Source: Allodiplogaster sudhausi
Taxonomy: Eukaryota; Nematoda; Chromadorea; Rhabditida; Diplogasteridae
Reading direction: 5' to 3'
DNA length: 64,000 nt
Assembly: GCA_945643635.1 (NCBI GenBank)
Contig: CALZFC010000057.1
Location: 1,232,501-1,296,500 of the forward strand
Part shown: piece by piece, positions 11,257-23,237 of the stretch
Layout of the letters: the number at the start of each line of letters is the position of its first letter
Numbering within the stretch: the first letter of the stretch is position 1
Program-made: the position numbers and the translations under genes
The notes under the pieces: model-generated
The model's input: the letters and a program-made list of their open reading frames with translations, nothing else
What the model was told of the DNA's origin: nothing
Databases searched by the model: none

Positions 11257-13404
11257 ATGTCGTCCTCTCTGCAGAAGCACCAGTTCACTCTGGTCGTTCT
11301 CGTCCTCCATGCCATCTTCGTCGTCCTCTTTGCTCTCTTCGCCTCGTACGACCCGAGTGCCATGCCGGGCAGCGTCGACGATCAGCTACTGCTGGCCAGC
11401 AAGTACTCGAGTAAGGAGACTAGACAATCTAAGGGAACCTTAATGACCTTAAGACCTTAAGTAAGAGCTTAAGAAGACATTTAGTTTCAAGTGAGACTTT
11501 GCCTTATTGTAAGGGATGCTAAGAGCAATCTAAAGACCTTAAGAACTTTCTGCCCCTCTAAGAGTTATGAGAAACTATAATTCGATCAATCCAAAATGAT
11601 CGGTCGATATTTGCAGTGTTCCAAGACACACACGTCATGATCTTCATCGGTTTCGGCTTCCTCATGACCTTTCTGAAGCGGTGCGTACTAGAGAAAAGAA
11701 GGAGAGAAATTGCAATTACGTTATTTGTTAAAAATAAAATAAAAAAGAAGAAGAAGAAGAAGAAAAAATAGTACTTACTGGCTGACCAGAGCTGTGAATG
11801 TTTTAGATTGCAACATTTACTTGTATGTCGAATCTTCCGTATAGCACCCATCCGTGTTCGAGTGGCCAAAATAGTGGCGCTGCGTATCGTAAAACCACCG
11901 TTGTTACTGCGCTGTTGCTTGAATTTTACGGAAACAACGAGCCTTTCTGACATAGTCTAATTTTTTTAAGATAACGGGTAATTTTGTTTGTAATCGTTAT
12001 TTAAATCTCACCCTCCCTCTCTCTAGTTCTCGTAATCTCTCGCTCTCCCCTCTCTCTCTCTCTCTCTCTCGCTCTGTTCTCTCGCTCACTCGCTCTCTCT
12101 TCAGCTACGGCTTCTCCGCCGTCTCCGTCAACCTTCTCCTCGCGTGCTTCACCATCGAATGGGGTCTCCTGGTGCGCGGCTTCCTCTCGGAGCACTTTGC
12201 CGAGCATGGCACCTTCACGATCGGCATCGATGAGTCAGCTATTAATAAAAAATTTAATAAAAATAATTTGTCGCGCGCTTTTTTCACTTTAAATGACATA
12301 ACGAAAATATGGTGAAAAACAATTCAATTAGCTCTGTATGTAAAGTAAAGTTTAAAAAAAATGTTTATGTTGTGGTGGTATATCTCTCTTTTATATACCC
12401 CGTTTCTAACTGACTTTTTTTTTGTAACATAAAGATTTTGCTTACAATCAGACATCATAGAAAAACAAGGAGAAAGCCATAAAAATCCTCATACTCTTAA
12501 AGGATTCACTGAATATTAATTAATTTTTGTTTTTTTTTTAACTCCAGCATCATATTCAAGCAGGAGAAAAAATATGCAAGTCACAGGTGGGTTGCGTAAA
12601 CGAAGTTACCATATAAGATTCGAAGAAAATTAATGGAATGATAAGATCTGGGAGTAGGTGGATAATGAATTGAAAAAATATATAAGACAGGAATATCTTA
12701 CTATTAATCATTTGCAATTATAAGTTTTATTTTAAAGAATTTTTAGTTATTTCGCGTTGAAATTAATATTATTTCATCTTACTTTAAAGTATTTGATATA
12801 AATGAGAGACTGCCGAATTTTAAATATTTTAGTAAATTTTGCTGAAAAAAGTTTAATGAATAGTATATTTAAAAAGAGAGAATGAGAGAAGAGCGGGAGA
12901 GAGAAGATACCGTGCGAAGTAAAAAGAGGATGAAAGGAGAGTAGATTGAAAAGTCAAAAATCCAGAGGCGACAAATCTTTAAAAAAAATTCGGATCAATT
13001 AATCAATATATTAACTGATCAATAAATAAATATATCAAATACCAATAACTAGTACATCAATAGAGCAATAAATTCAAACACGCAGACTCCTGACGCCGGA
13101 CTTCGCTGCCGCCGTCGTGCTGATTTCGATGGGCGCGATGCTCGGGAAGCTGTCGCCCGTGCAGTATCTCATAATGGCACTCATAGAGACGCCCGTCGCA
13201 CTCGCGGTCGAGCATCAACTCGTGCATCGACTTCATGTACGCTCTTTTACTCTCTTTCTCTAGCTTACTCTCTCTGTAATCCCTCTTCCTCTCTCTCTCT
13301 CTCTCTCTTTCTCTTCCTCTGTCTCCCACTCTTTCTCTTCCTCTGACTCCCTCTCTTCTCTTCCTTCTTTCTTTCTCTCTCTGGTCTCCCAATCTTCTCT
13401 TCTG

Positions 13405-13442
<38 letters not shown>

Positions 13443-14275
13443 TCTCTCTTTCCTCTCTCTCTCTCCCTCCCTCTCTCCCTCCCTCTCTCTCCTCTCTCCC
13501 CAGATCAACGACGCCGGTGGCTCCATCATCGTGCACGCCTTCGGTGCCTACTTCGGCCTCGCGTGCTCGCGTGCCTTCGCGAAGAAGGAGCAGCGAGAGC
13601 ACGAGCACGAGGGCAGCGTATACCACTCGGACATCTTCGCCATGATTGGTAAGGAGGGGGAGGGGAGGGGGGTGATAGGCCCCGGCCATGGAGGGTGGGG
13701 GCCGTGAATTAGGTGCTGGTGTTGAGCGAGGGAAGGGCCGTGAATTGGGAGTTCGTGTAGGGCGAGGGAAGGAGCCGTGTGGAGTTGGTTGCTGATCTTT
13801 ATTTTATGTTTTCCTCCTGCAACAATGTTTCCAAGTAAGAGAAAATGATAAAATAACCGGTTGTTTGCATGAGCGAAAACCATAAAATCCGCAAAGAAAC
13901 TTGCTGTAATGATTCGAGAGCGGCGTCGCTGCAGTGTAAAAAAAAAATAAAAAAATAAAAAGAATAAACTGGAAAAGCTCTATGTGGGCTTGTGTTGCGA
14001 CTATTTATTTCATGAATTATTAATGATTAGACATTCAAATCCTCTTGCATTTTTACGTCGTAAAGTGTGAATTTAACTGTGCGGTTTTTGGCTCCGTTGA
14101 ATGCTCATTTATTGAATGGTATTTATTTAATGCCTCTCTATGATTTGTCAGATGTGTAGGTACAAATGCACCACTTTGGCAGTAATCAAATTGACTTTTG
14201 TAGGCGCCATCTTCCTCTGGGTCTTCTGGCCATCATTCAATGCGGCCGTTGCTGCGACGGCGGACGCGAAGCAGC

Positions 14276-14326
<51 letters not shown>

Positions 14327-15439
14327 GAAGCGAGAGAGAGAGAGAGATAAGAGAGAGAGACGGAGAAAGGGAGAGACTGAGAAAGAAAGAGGAAAAATAT
14401 AAAATCTTAGTTATATGTTTATTTCAATGGCACATACATACGTCATAATTGTGAAATTTAAAGTTGTGCAAAAAAATTGTTGTTTCAGCGCCGTGATCAA
14501 CACTTTCCTGTCACTCGCTGCATGCACGCTGACTACCTTCCTGACATCGCAATTGGTCGAGCATAAGGTGGAGTGAGAGAGAGAGAGGGAGAGAGAGAGG
14601 AGAGAGAGAGGGAGAGAGGGAGAGAGAGAATGAGAGAGAGAAAGAGAGAGAGAGAAAGGAGGAGAGAGAGAGGAGAGAGAGAGGGAGAGAATGAGAGAGA
14701 GAAAGAGAGAGAGAGAAAGGAGGAGAGAGAGAAAGGAGGAGGGAGAGGGAGAGAGAGAGAGAAGAGAGAGAGAGATTGAGAGAGAGAGACAGAAGGAACA
14801 GAGAGGAAGAGGGAAAGATTGGATTTTAAAGTAGGAGAAAAATGATGCACGTAACAGGTGGTTTGCATGAGCAAAGACCATAAAGGCTGCGATGAAAAGT
14901 GAGAAAGTTTTATATGGATGTATAATTAAAAAAATATATAGAAGTCGGTAACAGCTTACAATTAATCATAGGCATACGTTAATTTTTTTTCTTATGAATT
15001 ATTATCTGTTTTCCGTTCAAATCAGAAAGAGATGATAAAGCAATTACAAGGGAACAACCTAAATTGAAGCAAGAGCAGGAGTGGCCGGGGGCCTCAACAT
15101 AACGAAAGGGACAACGTCTACCCCGGGCCGTAAATTCCGTTCCCGGTTCAAATATAGCAAGGCCGTGCATTAGTACATGTGTTTTTCATTCAGGGAATTG
15201 GTGAACAAACTGATCTAACAATAAGAATTCATCTTTTTTGGCTGGAAATATATAAATATCAGCCGGTGAAGCGCGCGCGAACCGGCTGGTAATTACATAA
15301 TATGTTAAACATTGCAGTTAGAAGTAAAAGGAAAAAAATAATTGAGATTTTAAATATATATATTAAATTTTGTTTAAAAAGTTTAATAAATATATTTTTA
15401 AAAAGAGAATGATAAAGAGAAACAGAAAGAAACAGAAAA

Positions 15440-15470
<31 letters not shown>

Positions 15471-16383
15471 AGACAGAAAAAGAAGAGTGACAGTAAGGGA
15501 AAAAGCCTATTTCCTTCTTTTTTGATATCTAATCACCAATTTTTTACTATCAACAATCAGAAATTCGATAGTGCGACAATATCGAATTTAAAACACGCGC
15601 TACTAACAACTCTCCCCATTAGACAATATTTAACTATTGGCTATAAGTCGACCTGTTGTGATCACAACTGACAAGGCTTGTCAAACTATATACAACAGAG
15701 CACGCGGGCAGACCACCGGGTACTTGCGGCAAAAATTTTTTCAGTCGCCTCCAAATGACAAACTGGGAGAGAGAGAGAGCGAGGAGTGTGAGAGAGAGAG
15801 AGGAGAGAGAGAGAAAGCGAGAGAGAGGGAGAGAGAGAGGGAGAAATAAGGAGAACGAAGCGAACGGGAAAGGGAGAGATGAACAGAACCAGTTAAAGAA
15901 GGCCAGATAAAAATATATCGAAACCACACCTTAAACTAAAGGATAATGAAGTACCGTATTTTCTCTATAATCACCCCCCCCCCCTAATAGTACGTACCCA
16001 CCTTTATAAGGCCATTGAAAATAGTACCCCCCCCCCATTTCGCAAGGATATTGGAAATAGTACACAGGGGATACTCATAGAGAAAATACCGTATTCGTTA
16101 TTTTTAATAAAAACAAACGAAGGATTGTTCGCCATACGCGTTTCAACGTGGTGTCACAGAAAGAATCCCCTTATGTCTCAGGGAAAAAGGCGCGAATTCA
16201 AACGTGAGTTTTCTTGGGCTTCTTTCAGAAGCGCTTCAACATGGTGCACGTCGCGAACTCGACGCTGGCGGGCGGCGTCGCCATTGGCACGACGGCCAAT
16301 GTCATCCTGGACGGGTGGGCGGCCATGGCTGTGGGCTCGGTTGCTGGAGTCATCTCCGTGCTCGGATATCAGTACTTGACGGT

Positions 16384-16427
<44 letters not shown>

Positions 16428-18614
16428 AGAGGGAGAGAGAGAGAGAGGGAACGAGAAACAAAGGGGGAGATTTAGTTAGAGTGAATGAGAGAGAGAGAGA
16501 GAAAGGATATAGAAGGATAAAGAGCGACTTGAGGAGTATCTCATTCTCTCTCTCTTTGAATATCCCTCTCTGTCTCCCTCCTTCTTTTTTCTCTCTCACT
16601 CACCCTCTTCTCTATATTTCTCTCATTCTCCAGCCCTTCCTCTCTCGCCGCCTCGCCATCCATGACACGTGCGGAGTGCACAATCTTCACGGCATGCCCG
16701 GAGTCATCGCGGCAATAGTCTCGGCCATCGCCGCCGTCTGCTACAGCAAGGACAGATATGGCAGCAGGTTAGGGATGGGGAGGGGGTACGGTAGAGAAGA
16801 TGAGGGATACGGTAGAGAAGAAGGAGGGATACGGTAGAGGAGATGGAGGGATACGACAGAGAAGATGGAGTGATACGGTAGAGAAGATTGAGGGATACGG
16901 TAGAGAAGATGGAGGGATATGGTAGAGTAGATGGAGGGATACGGTAGAGAAGATTGAGGGATACGGTAGAGAAGATTGAGGGATCCTGCAGAGAAGATGG
17001 AAATATACGGAGAGAAGATGGAGGGATATGGTAGAGGAGACGGAGGGATACGGTAGCTGGGAGAATAAAGGGTACGGAAGACACAATAAGCAGAGACACA
17101 ATTGCAGGGATTTTGTTAATCACCTTTCGGTATCCTTTCTCTTTTTTCTCTCTCCCTCCCTCTCCAGCCTGGCCTCTATCTACCCTGCCATGGCTGCTCC
17201 CTCCAACCACAACGAGGCATGGCAAGCGGGCGCGCAGCTGCTCGCACTCGCCGCCGTCCTCGTCTCGTCCGTCCTGAGTGGCGGCATAACTGGTTCGAAT
17301 TTCCCGCCGAAACTTAAATTCAAACTTCCCGCCAAATATTAATTTGAATCTTCCAGGATTCATTCTCCGCCTACCCATATGGAATCAAGTGCGCACTCGC
17401 GAGTATTTCTCGGATGGCGACTACTTCGAGACGCCTGGCGACTACGACTTCACTACGAGGGTGGGGATCTCTGTCTCTCTCTCTTTCTCTCTATTTCTCT
17501 GTTTCTCTGTATGTCTGTCTCTCTCTCTCTCACTCTCTCTCTATCTATCTCTCTCCATCTCGCTCACTCTCGGTCTCTCTGTTAATATCTTTATCTGTGT
17601 TTCAAAGCTAAGGAAAAATGGCTAATTGTAAGAAAACTAAAAAAAAACGAGGGACGTAAGGGCTGGTCGGAAGTTTATCCAAAGTGTGAGAATGGAAACC
17701 ACTGGAGTGTTAACACAAACACAAACAAATAAATAAATAATTATTTAAAGATCATGTCTTCGATCGATCACGTCGAGATCAACGAGAAAACGGCTCTTCA
17801 GAGCAAGGCTGAAGCATAATCAAGCATAACAAAATGAATCATTCGATAAGCTCGTTTTGCTCCAATCGAGATTTTCACATTCTATTTTAGTGATAATAAT
17901 GTAGATGTTAGTTCGATCATGCTACATAAATCAATCAGTATTTACATTCAGCGTATTTCTGATTTTCCAACGAAAAAAAAAGATGAATTCTTATTGTTAA
18001 ACCAGTTTTTGCACCACCTCCCTGAATGAAAAACACATGTACTAATGCGGAGACGCGTATTGATCTACTATATAATGATTCGTAAATCGTTGGAAATTCT
18101 ATTTTCATTTTTACTTGGCCATGTAGATGATGAAAATAAAGTATTTTTGCTCTTTTATTACAACAGCACTTCTTTAATAGACATCGTAAAAAAAAAAACA
18201 AGAAAACGAGAAGTAACCGGGGAAAAACGAATCCCTCCGAATCATTCCTAAACCCCTTCAAACTACTTTTTCGCATTATGGCGAGAAATAATTTATTTTT
18301 ATATTTTTTTCATTCAATAGTATTGATGAATATGCATATAAAGGTAACGTGAGTTGCGAAGATTGTCGATTTTTTTCAGGCATAATTTTTAAATGCAAGT
18401 AAAAGGTGGTTCGCGTCAGCAAAGTTAGCATAAAAGCTGTGAAGAAAATTGAGATGATGAAAAAAAAATAACAAAAAAAAAACCAAAAAAAAAACCAAAA
18501 AAAAAAAACAGAAAAGATAACAAAAAATTGCCGAAAAAATAACAAAAAAAAAACAGAAAAGAAAAGCTCTCTGCACTCACTCTCTCTCTGCTCTCTCTCT
18601 CTGTATCTCTCTCC

Positions 18615-18656
<42 letters not shown>

Positions 18657-18714
18657 TTCTCTTCTTCTCCAGGTGGACACTCTCAAAGTTGAAATTGAGG
18701 GTCTCCGCTGCTGA
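11257..18714 (+). CDS. Rhesus-type ammonium transporter (Rh glycoprotein), 12 exons
   Basis: Polytopic plasma-membrane channel of the Amt/Mep/Rh family, moving NH3/NH4+ (in some members CO2). Exons: 11257-11410, 11617-11680, 12105-12233, 13086-13236, 13504-13648, 14204-14276, 14489-14567, 16229-16381, 16634-16767, 17168-17292, 17357-17460, 18673-18714. They sum to 1353 nt with all phases agreeing (450 residues), the usual Rh length. Visible family marks: N-terminal helix FTLVVLVLHAIFVVLFALFA (about residues 10-29), [20 protein letters not shown], the signature NDAGGSIIVHAFGAYFGL with Asp169 and pore His177, FWPSFN, STLAGGVAIGTTAN, and the second pore-His block HDTCGVHNLHGMPGV (about 326-340). 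The cytoplasmic tail holds DGDYFETPGDYDFTT and ends VDTLKVEIEGLRC. The Met at 11257 is chosen because a 3' splice site lies 10 nt upstream and the family starts here. Several introns begin with (GA)n, many end with (CT)n. A second terminal exon lies at 23238. Confidence 0.94.
12008..12104 (+). repeat. (CT)n tract ending at the exon 3 acceptor of the Rh gene
   Basis: CT repeat merging into the acceptor cttcag at 12104, so the repeat serves as the polypyrimidine tract. Confidence 0.9.
12570..12625 (+). repeat. Family A core repeat copy (Rh intron 3)
   Basis: Match to the core ACAGGTGGTTYGCGTNAGCA with its usual downstream continuation (accataa...gcgaagaaaatt). A purine run (aggagaaaaaatatgcaa) precedes it, as in most copies. 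It looks like a mini-exon with a donor, but exon 3 joins exon 4 in phase without it. Confidence 0.7.
13250..13503 (+). repeat. (CT)n tract filling Rh intron 4
   Basis: Rh intron 4 (13237-13503) is almost entirely CT-rich and runs straight into the acceptor ctccccag. Confidence 0.9.
13649..14203 (+). other. Rh intron 5, with a family A copy
   Basis: Intron with a G-rich start, two related segments containing gggccgtgaattnggg, and a family A copy at about 13845-13900. A rearranged minus-strand copy of the exon 5 end plus this intron recurs at about 63190-63612. Confidence 0.75.
14277..14395 (+). repeat. (GA)n tract directly after the Rh exon 6 donor
   Basis: The donor gtgaga at 14277 is itself the beginning of a GA repeat of about 115 bp. 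Confidence 0.95.
14568..14815 (+). repeat. (GA)n tract directly after the Rh exon 7 donor
   Basis: The donor gtggagtgag at 14568 leads straight into about 240 bp of GA repeat. A family A copy follows at about 14845-14900. Confidence 0.95.
15951..16097. mobile_element. Small MITE-like element with poly-C runs
   Basis: About 147 bp bounded by near-inverted ends: left GTATTTTCTCTAT, right its complement ATAGAGAAAATAC. It carries two C runs of more than 9 nt and repeated (t/a)tagta motifs. A G-rich segment ending in the same tagagaaaatac sequence lies at about 58250-58345. The ends and internal symmetry suggest a non-autonomous DNA transposon. No coding capacity. Confidence 0.55.
16382..16633 (+). 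other. Rh intron 8 with complementary (GA)n and (CT)n ends
   Basis: The intron begins with gttagg followed by about 80 bp of GA, with a second GA block at about 16485-16505, and ends in a CT-rich block of about 90 bp running into ctccag. The two ends are complementary in the transcript and could pair over tens of bases, bringing donor and acceptor together. Confidence 0.85.
16788..17060 (+). repeat. 22-bp minisatellite in Rh intron 9
   Basis: About 12 tandem copies of a 22-bp unit, gagggatacggtagagaag followed by two or three variable bases (atg or att type). Copies differ by point changes and one short deletion near 16990. Confidence 0.9.
17461..18672 (+). other. Rh intron 11, containing family A repeat sequence
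   Basis: The longest 3' intron of the Rh gene. It starts with a CT tract (17478-17580), then an extended family A element (segments near 17690-17720, 18040-18300 and core near 18400-18450), an A-rich run, and a CT tract running into the exon 12 acceptor. Confidence 0.7.
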
Positions 18715-20500
18715 TAAGAAGCATGAAGCATCCGTCAAGAGGAATACCCTCCTTTAACTCCGCGTTCCTCCTGTAAATCAGGCGACTAATCTGCACGAGA
18801 TCATGTGACATTTCTGGCATTAATTACACATCTTTCAGCGTGACACACGAGGAAACAGGGGGGAACGAGGTTCACCACTTTTTCAATAAGGAGAAAAACT
18901 GCCTGACGACTCTCTGATAATTTTTGAGACGGCATAAGAAGGTAGTCAAATGCTCTGCTGAGATTGGAATTCGGCCAGGGGACCACGGAAATTAGACGAA
19001 AAAAACAACCACGGAGGTCACTTTGACCTACCCTCAAATGGGTATGACCTTAAAAAGAGCCTTGGTCATTCGCTCTCTATCTCTTTCCTTTATCATCTCT
19101 TTTCGCGCAATCTTCTAGCATTGTAAATTTGCTCTCTTTCTTATCCTCTCTCTCAAATCCTCTAAATCAAAGTTCTACGACGCACTGTGAATATAGGCAG
19201 TTTCGCCGAGAAATTCATAAGTTTATCTCGATAAATAGTGGAAAAACAGATATGATCTTCAAAAAAACATATGAGGATATGTATGGAACACAACCACAGA
19301 AGGAATATCTCTTGCTAGAAAATAACAATCGTTCCGCAATCAAATTAACTGAACCAAGAAGAGTACCCGATCGTTTTTGAAGGTGTTTGATGTTCTTATT
19401 ATTGTTGTCAGTCGCTGCTGAACCACCGGCCAGCCCCGCCGCATTCTTTTCATATTATTTATATATGAAAAATGCCTTTATAACAAACCGAAAGTCACCT
19501 CTGAAACAAAAATTAAAGAAAAAGCATATTATTTGTCACTGAAAAAAAAGATCCTGATAAAGCATATATTTAGTCGCGTACAAAGTGCTTTATGGTCGTT
19601 TAACATCTGCCATAAGCTCCTTCTCATTGTTCTCTTTGGTACTCTTTACTTTGCGATGTAGATGAAAATAAACATGTTTTTTTTTCACTTTTAAAATAAT
19701 TCTTTTGTGACACATTATGCAAAACAAGAAAACGTGAAGTAACAGGGAAAAATGCCTGGTCCGAACCGGACTACCCATGCGATCTTCGAGACCCGAGATA
19801 TTTCCGAATGATTAGGAAGAAAATGACTCCCGATCTCTCTCTTTCCTATACCTCCTTATAACTTCCTTTTTCGCAGCATGGAGATAAATAATTTACTTTT
19901 GTCTCATTTTCCTCGGAATAAGAGATTAATTGTAAAAGAAAGCAGCGGCGAGGAATTCATAAAATCCATCAAAATTTGAAAGATTTATTGATAACGCGTA
20001 TTTAACGTGTTTTTTCACTGTCGATTTTTTTTCATTTTGCTTACAAACAGGATTTCTTTAAAGGAGTGATTCATAAATATCCAGATACGTTAAAGAGATT
20101 TATTGATGATTAATTTTACTTGTTCTTTTTCTGTAGCTTCACTTTCTTCGAGCAGCACTATTTCACTTCGGAGACAAATGATTCTACTAACAGGTGGTTC
20201 GCGTTAGCAGAGTTACCAAAAATGCAGCCAAGAAAGTTGATACGATGATTGATGATCATTATTACAGAAAAAAATATATTTTTTAATATATTAAAAAAGT
20301 GAAAAGCCTTATCGATGATAAAGTAATATTATGTATTATTGTTTGAAAGATGTATGTAAAAATTATTTATTGCTAGAATAAAAAAAAATTATTTACTGAG
20401 TGTTGTCAGGCGTACGTTAGATTTTTTAAGAAAAGAAACATACTAGTTGTAAGTAACTATGCTAATTTGCATTATTAAAACGACGAGTTTGAAAGAAAGA
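18715..20500. other. Rh 3' flank with a family A element
   Basis: No confident gene. An extended family A element spans about 19600-20420 (core at 20188-20245). It repeats, in order, segments found in Rh intron 11, including gaaaacg(a/t)gaagtaac, gagataaataatttac and the core. A 40-codon frame near 19250-19380 is unrecognised and has no splice support. Confidence 0.5.
20188..20245 (+). repeat. Family A core repeat copy
   Basis: Close match to ACAGGTGGTTYGCGTNAGCA with the typical continuation ending in gaagatgatg-like sequence. Confidence 0.75.
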
Positions 20501-20559
20501 AAAAGTAAGGTCAAAAGCGCAGCTGTCAAGAGGTCTGCGCGAATAATCGCTGCACACTC

Positions 20560-20985
20560 TTCTCATACGAATACGAGTTATAAATTCTATCACAGGAGTC
20601 ACAATTCGAATTCTTACAATGAACATTTACGAGGAATATACTCAAAATACCACATATTGCAGGAACTTGAAAACTGCGATCGAAAATGAAAATAGAACAC
20701 AGCTTATATTGTAGCCATGCAATTGAAAATAGCCAGTGCTTAGGAATTCGGTAAATTATAATGGAATAAAGGAAAGTTAGGCAAACAACGTTTTTTACGG
20801 TTCTTTTCTGAAACGCTAATTTATATACGCGAAGAGACTTCTGCTTGTTCTTTGTGCCCTTCGTTGAGTAAAAGTTGTGTATGAGATGAGGAAATAACGC
20901 CGGAATGTCTGGCTCCTTCCCGATTGACAGATTCTGCTTGTTCTGCCTCATCAGCTGAATGTCAGTCATATCTGTCTTCTTTCTC
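20560..20985 (-). repeat. Family E repeat, copy 1
   Basis: Shares the block acgccggaatgtctggctcc and about 60 following bases, plus the upstream motif cagcttatattgtag, with 23520-23815. On the minus strand it is open for 157 codons and reads QNKQNLSIGKEPDIPA. The second copy preserves that peptide but has stops nearby, so it may be a remnant of a coding element. No family is recognised. Confidence 0.55.
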
Positions 20986-22240
20986 TCCTTCTCTCTCACC
21001 CTTTCTTCTCTCTCTCTCTTTTTCCATCTGTCGCTTCCTTTCTATCTCTCTCCCCTCTCCTCTCACTCTCTCTTGCACTCTCACTCTCTCTCTTTCTAAT
21101 CTTCCCCATACCAAGCCAGGATTAGAAGAACACATCATCTCATCTCGTTCTTAAAATAAACAAATTTTCTCTCATTGTTGAATAAAAAAATGCATAATAG
21201 TCTAATTTGACTTTTGAAAAATAGTCGAAAAGATTTTTCAAAAAATTAAATTGATTATACTTTTTTTATGAATTTCAGAACATGACACCGTTGCCTCTTT
21301 ATCAACCTTTAGAACAGCCTTGTACAACTTACTTCTGGCGGAACAGTTCTTCTTTTTTTGGTAGACGACCAATAATCTTCAGAGAGCGTCGTCACCTCAG
21401 CGATAGGCCAAATGCACCGCCATTTTCTTGCACGGTTCAGAGCAATTTTGTTATCTCGGTCGGATCTGACTGAGTCACAGAAATCAAATGAGCATTTTTA
21501 ATTTCTGATTCTTTTCACTTGACACTTCTTTCTAAGAATAGTATGTATGTCAACTCGCCAAATAATAGTACCATGTGATTGTATTTTTAGTTTTTTTTTG
21601 GTTAGGAAGAAGGGAGAGACGGTACTGAGAAGGAATGAGATCCGGAAATGACAGGGATAAGCGTCGCGGGACCGGAAATAGTAACAATCAAAAGTACGGT
21701 TTGACTTTATTTGTCATCGATGAGTGGGCCAATGTATCTCTCGCTCCCTCTCCCTCCATCTTTTTCTCTCACTCCCCCTTTTTCTCTTTTCTCTCTGTCT
21801 CTCTCGCTGCTCTCCGTTCCCTCTCTCTCCCTAAATATCTCCCCGAAATACTCCTACCAATGATGTGTTCCAGCATGTATTTCTGCCACGGCATTCAAAG
21901 TGTATTGGACGAACACTTGTCCAGAGAGTAGCCAAATTCTCTCTCTCTCTCTATTTCTTTATTTCTTATTCTCTCTCTCTCTCTCTCTCTCTTGTGTTTT
22001 CTCGTGGTTCACCTCACAAGTTTCGTTCAGATGGAACATCATTTCACCGCAACACGTTCGTTCTCAGAGGAAGCTAACATATGTGTGCAAATATGGAAAA
22101 AAACACGGTGCAGGAAAAATTGCAGAGCAATATACCATTTTATTGCTAACATCCTTCTTCTAAAATGTATGAAATATAAATATAAAATCATGCGAACGTC
22201 ACAACTGTTGAAGAGCTTTTTTCTTTAAATTCGGTAAAAA
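20985..22240 (+). other. CT tracts and weak candidate exons
   Basis: Strongest candidate: 21279-21473, after acceptor tgaatttcag, a 64-codon open frame with ATG at its second codon (MTPLPLYQPLEQPCTTYFW) ending in TGA. Further plus-strand frames flank CT tracts at about 21735-21840 and 21940-21990, for example one reading LPEILLPMMCSSMYFCHG. The arrangement resembles the CT-filled introns of the Rh gene, but phases cannot be tested without a known homologue. Confidence 0.3.
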
Positions 22241-23175
22241 ATGGCTGCGACGACTTAGGTGGTTCACTGTGCCCGCGCAGGTTTTTAGCATCTGTGCATG
22301 CAGTTGCATTTGCTATCAAGACGTCCAGGTTCCATCATGAAAATGCTCTTGGTTTTTTTTATTTGTATTACTACCAAAAATTCTCCTTGTTTTTTAGTTT
22401 GAATTAGGCTCATAAAAAATCGAAAGTTCCCTACAACTTTACATTTGTGGTTCATGGATTTCTACATAACTTAAAAAGTACACGTACACACGCGTGGCTC
22501 TCCAACCCCGTTCCTAGTGTGAATGCTGGAAAACAACCAAGAACATGCAGGGGTGTACGGTTCAGACCCCGGGGGCCAGACCGGGCCGGGTATTCCGTGT
22601 CCACCGCTGACAATGAGAACATATACATACATATACCGACTCATAACAGCAACAAAAGAAGCAACGAACATCTAGCCGTCTTTTCAGTCCTAAATGAAAC
22701 AGTTGTGCCGTTCAAAAGCACATGTGTAATTTTAAGATGAGAATTAATGGTCATTTTCAAGATAACAGCGGGACAGGAAAGAGTGAGAGAGGGCGAGAAT
22801 GAGAGAGAATGAGAGAGTGATGAGGGAGTCGTATTCAACATCCCCACCAGTCAACATTTGCAGACCCTTGGTGTAATCCTTTTATATGTACATATTAGAC
22901 ATCTGTTGTCTCATTCGATTTGACGCAAGCAAGATGAGTGCGCGGATGGTTTTAAATGCTCGTAATAAGAAGTACGATAGTTAGACTAGCGTAACCGTTG
23001 CGAGCGTTTATATGCCTTGTCACTAAATAACTTTCCGCACGGGACATCCTTAATAAATGGCTATGGATTTGCCAAATTAGCTGAAAGTTCTTAGACGAAG
23101 GGTGAATTTAGAACGTTTTGTAATGGTGCACCCATTTTCGGGAATAATTTCCCTCCCTCGGCCTACTCTCTGCAA

Positions 23176-23207
<32 letters not shown>

Positions 23208-23237
23208 CTCTCTTTCTCTATTTCTCTTCTTCTCCAG
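22241..23237. other. Repeat-rich DNA, no confident gene
   Basis: Contains a GC-rich block near 22550-22610 related in style to the CCCGGG-rich repeats at 23833 and 37605. It also holds a copy of a short repeat (cctaaatgaaacagtt...aaaagcacatgt) seen again near 25650 and 28535, and a CT tract leading to the duplicated Rh terminal exon. Confidence 0.5.

Noticed and set aside
12548..12582. Possible mini-exon in Rh intron 3
   Set aside because: It has a good acceptor and a donor-like end, but exons 3 and 4 join in phase to give the family-conserved sequence without it. The segment is part of the dispersed family A repeat.
15255..15295. Hairpin agccggt...accggct with a GC-rich loop
   Set aside because: A seven-bp stem like a bacterial terminator, but this is an intron of a eukaryotic gene, so no function is assigned.
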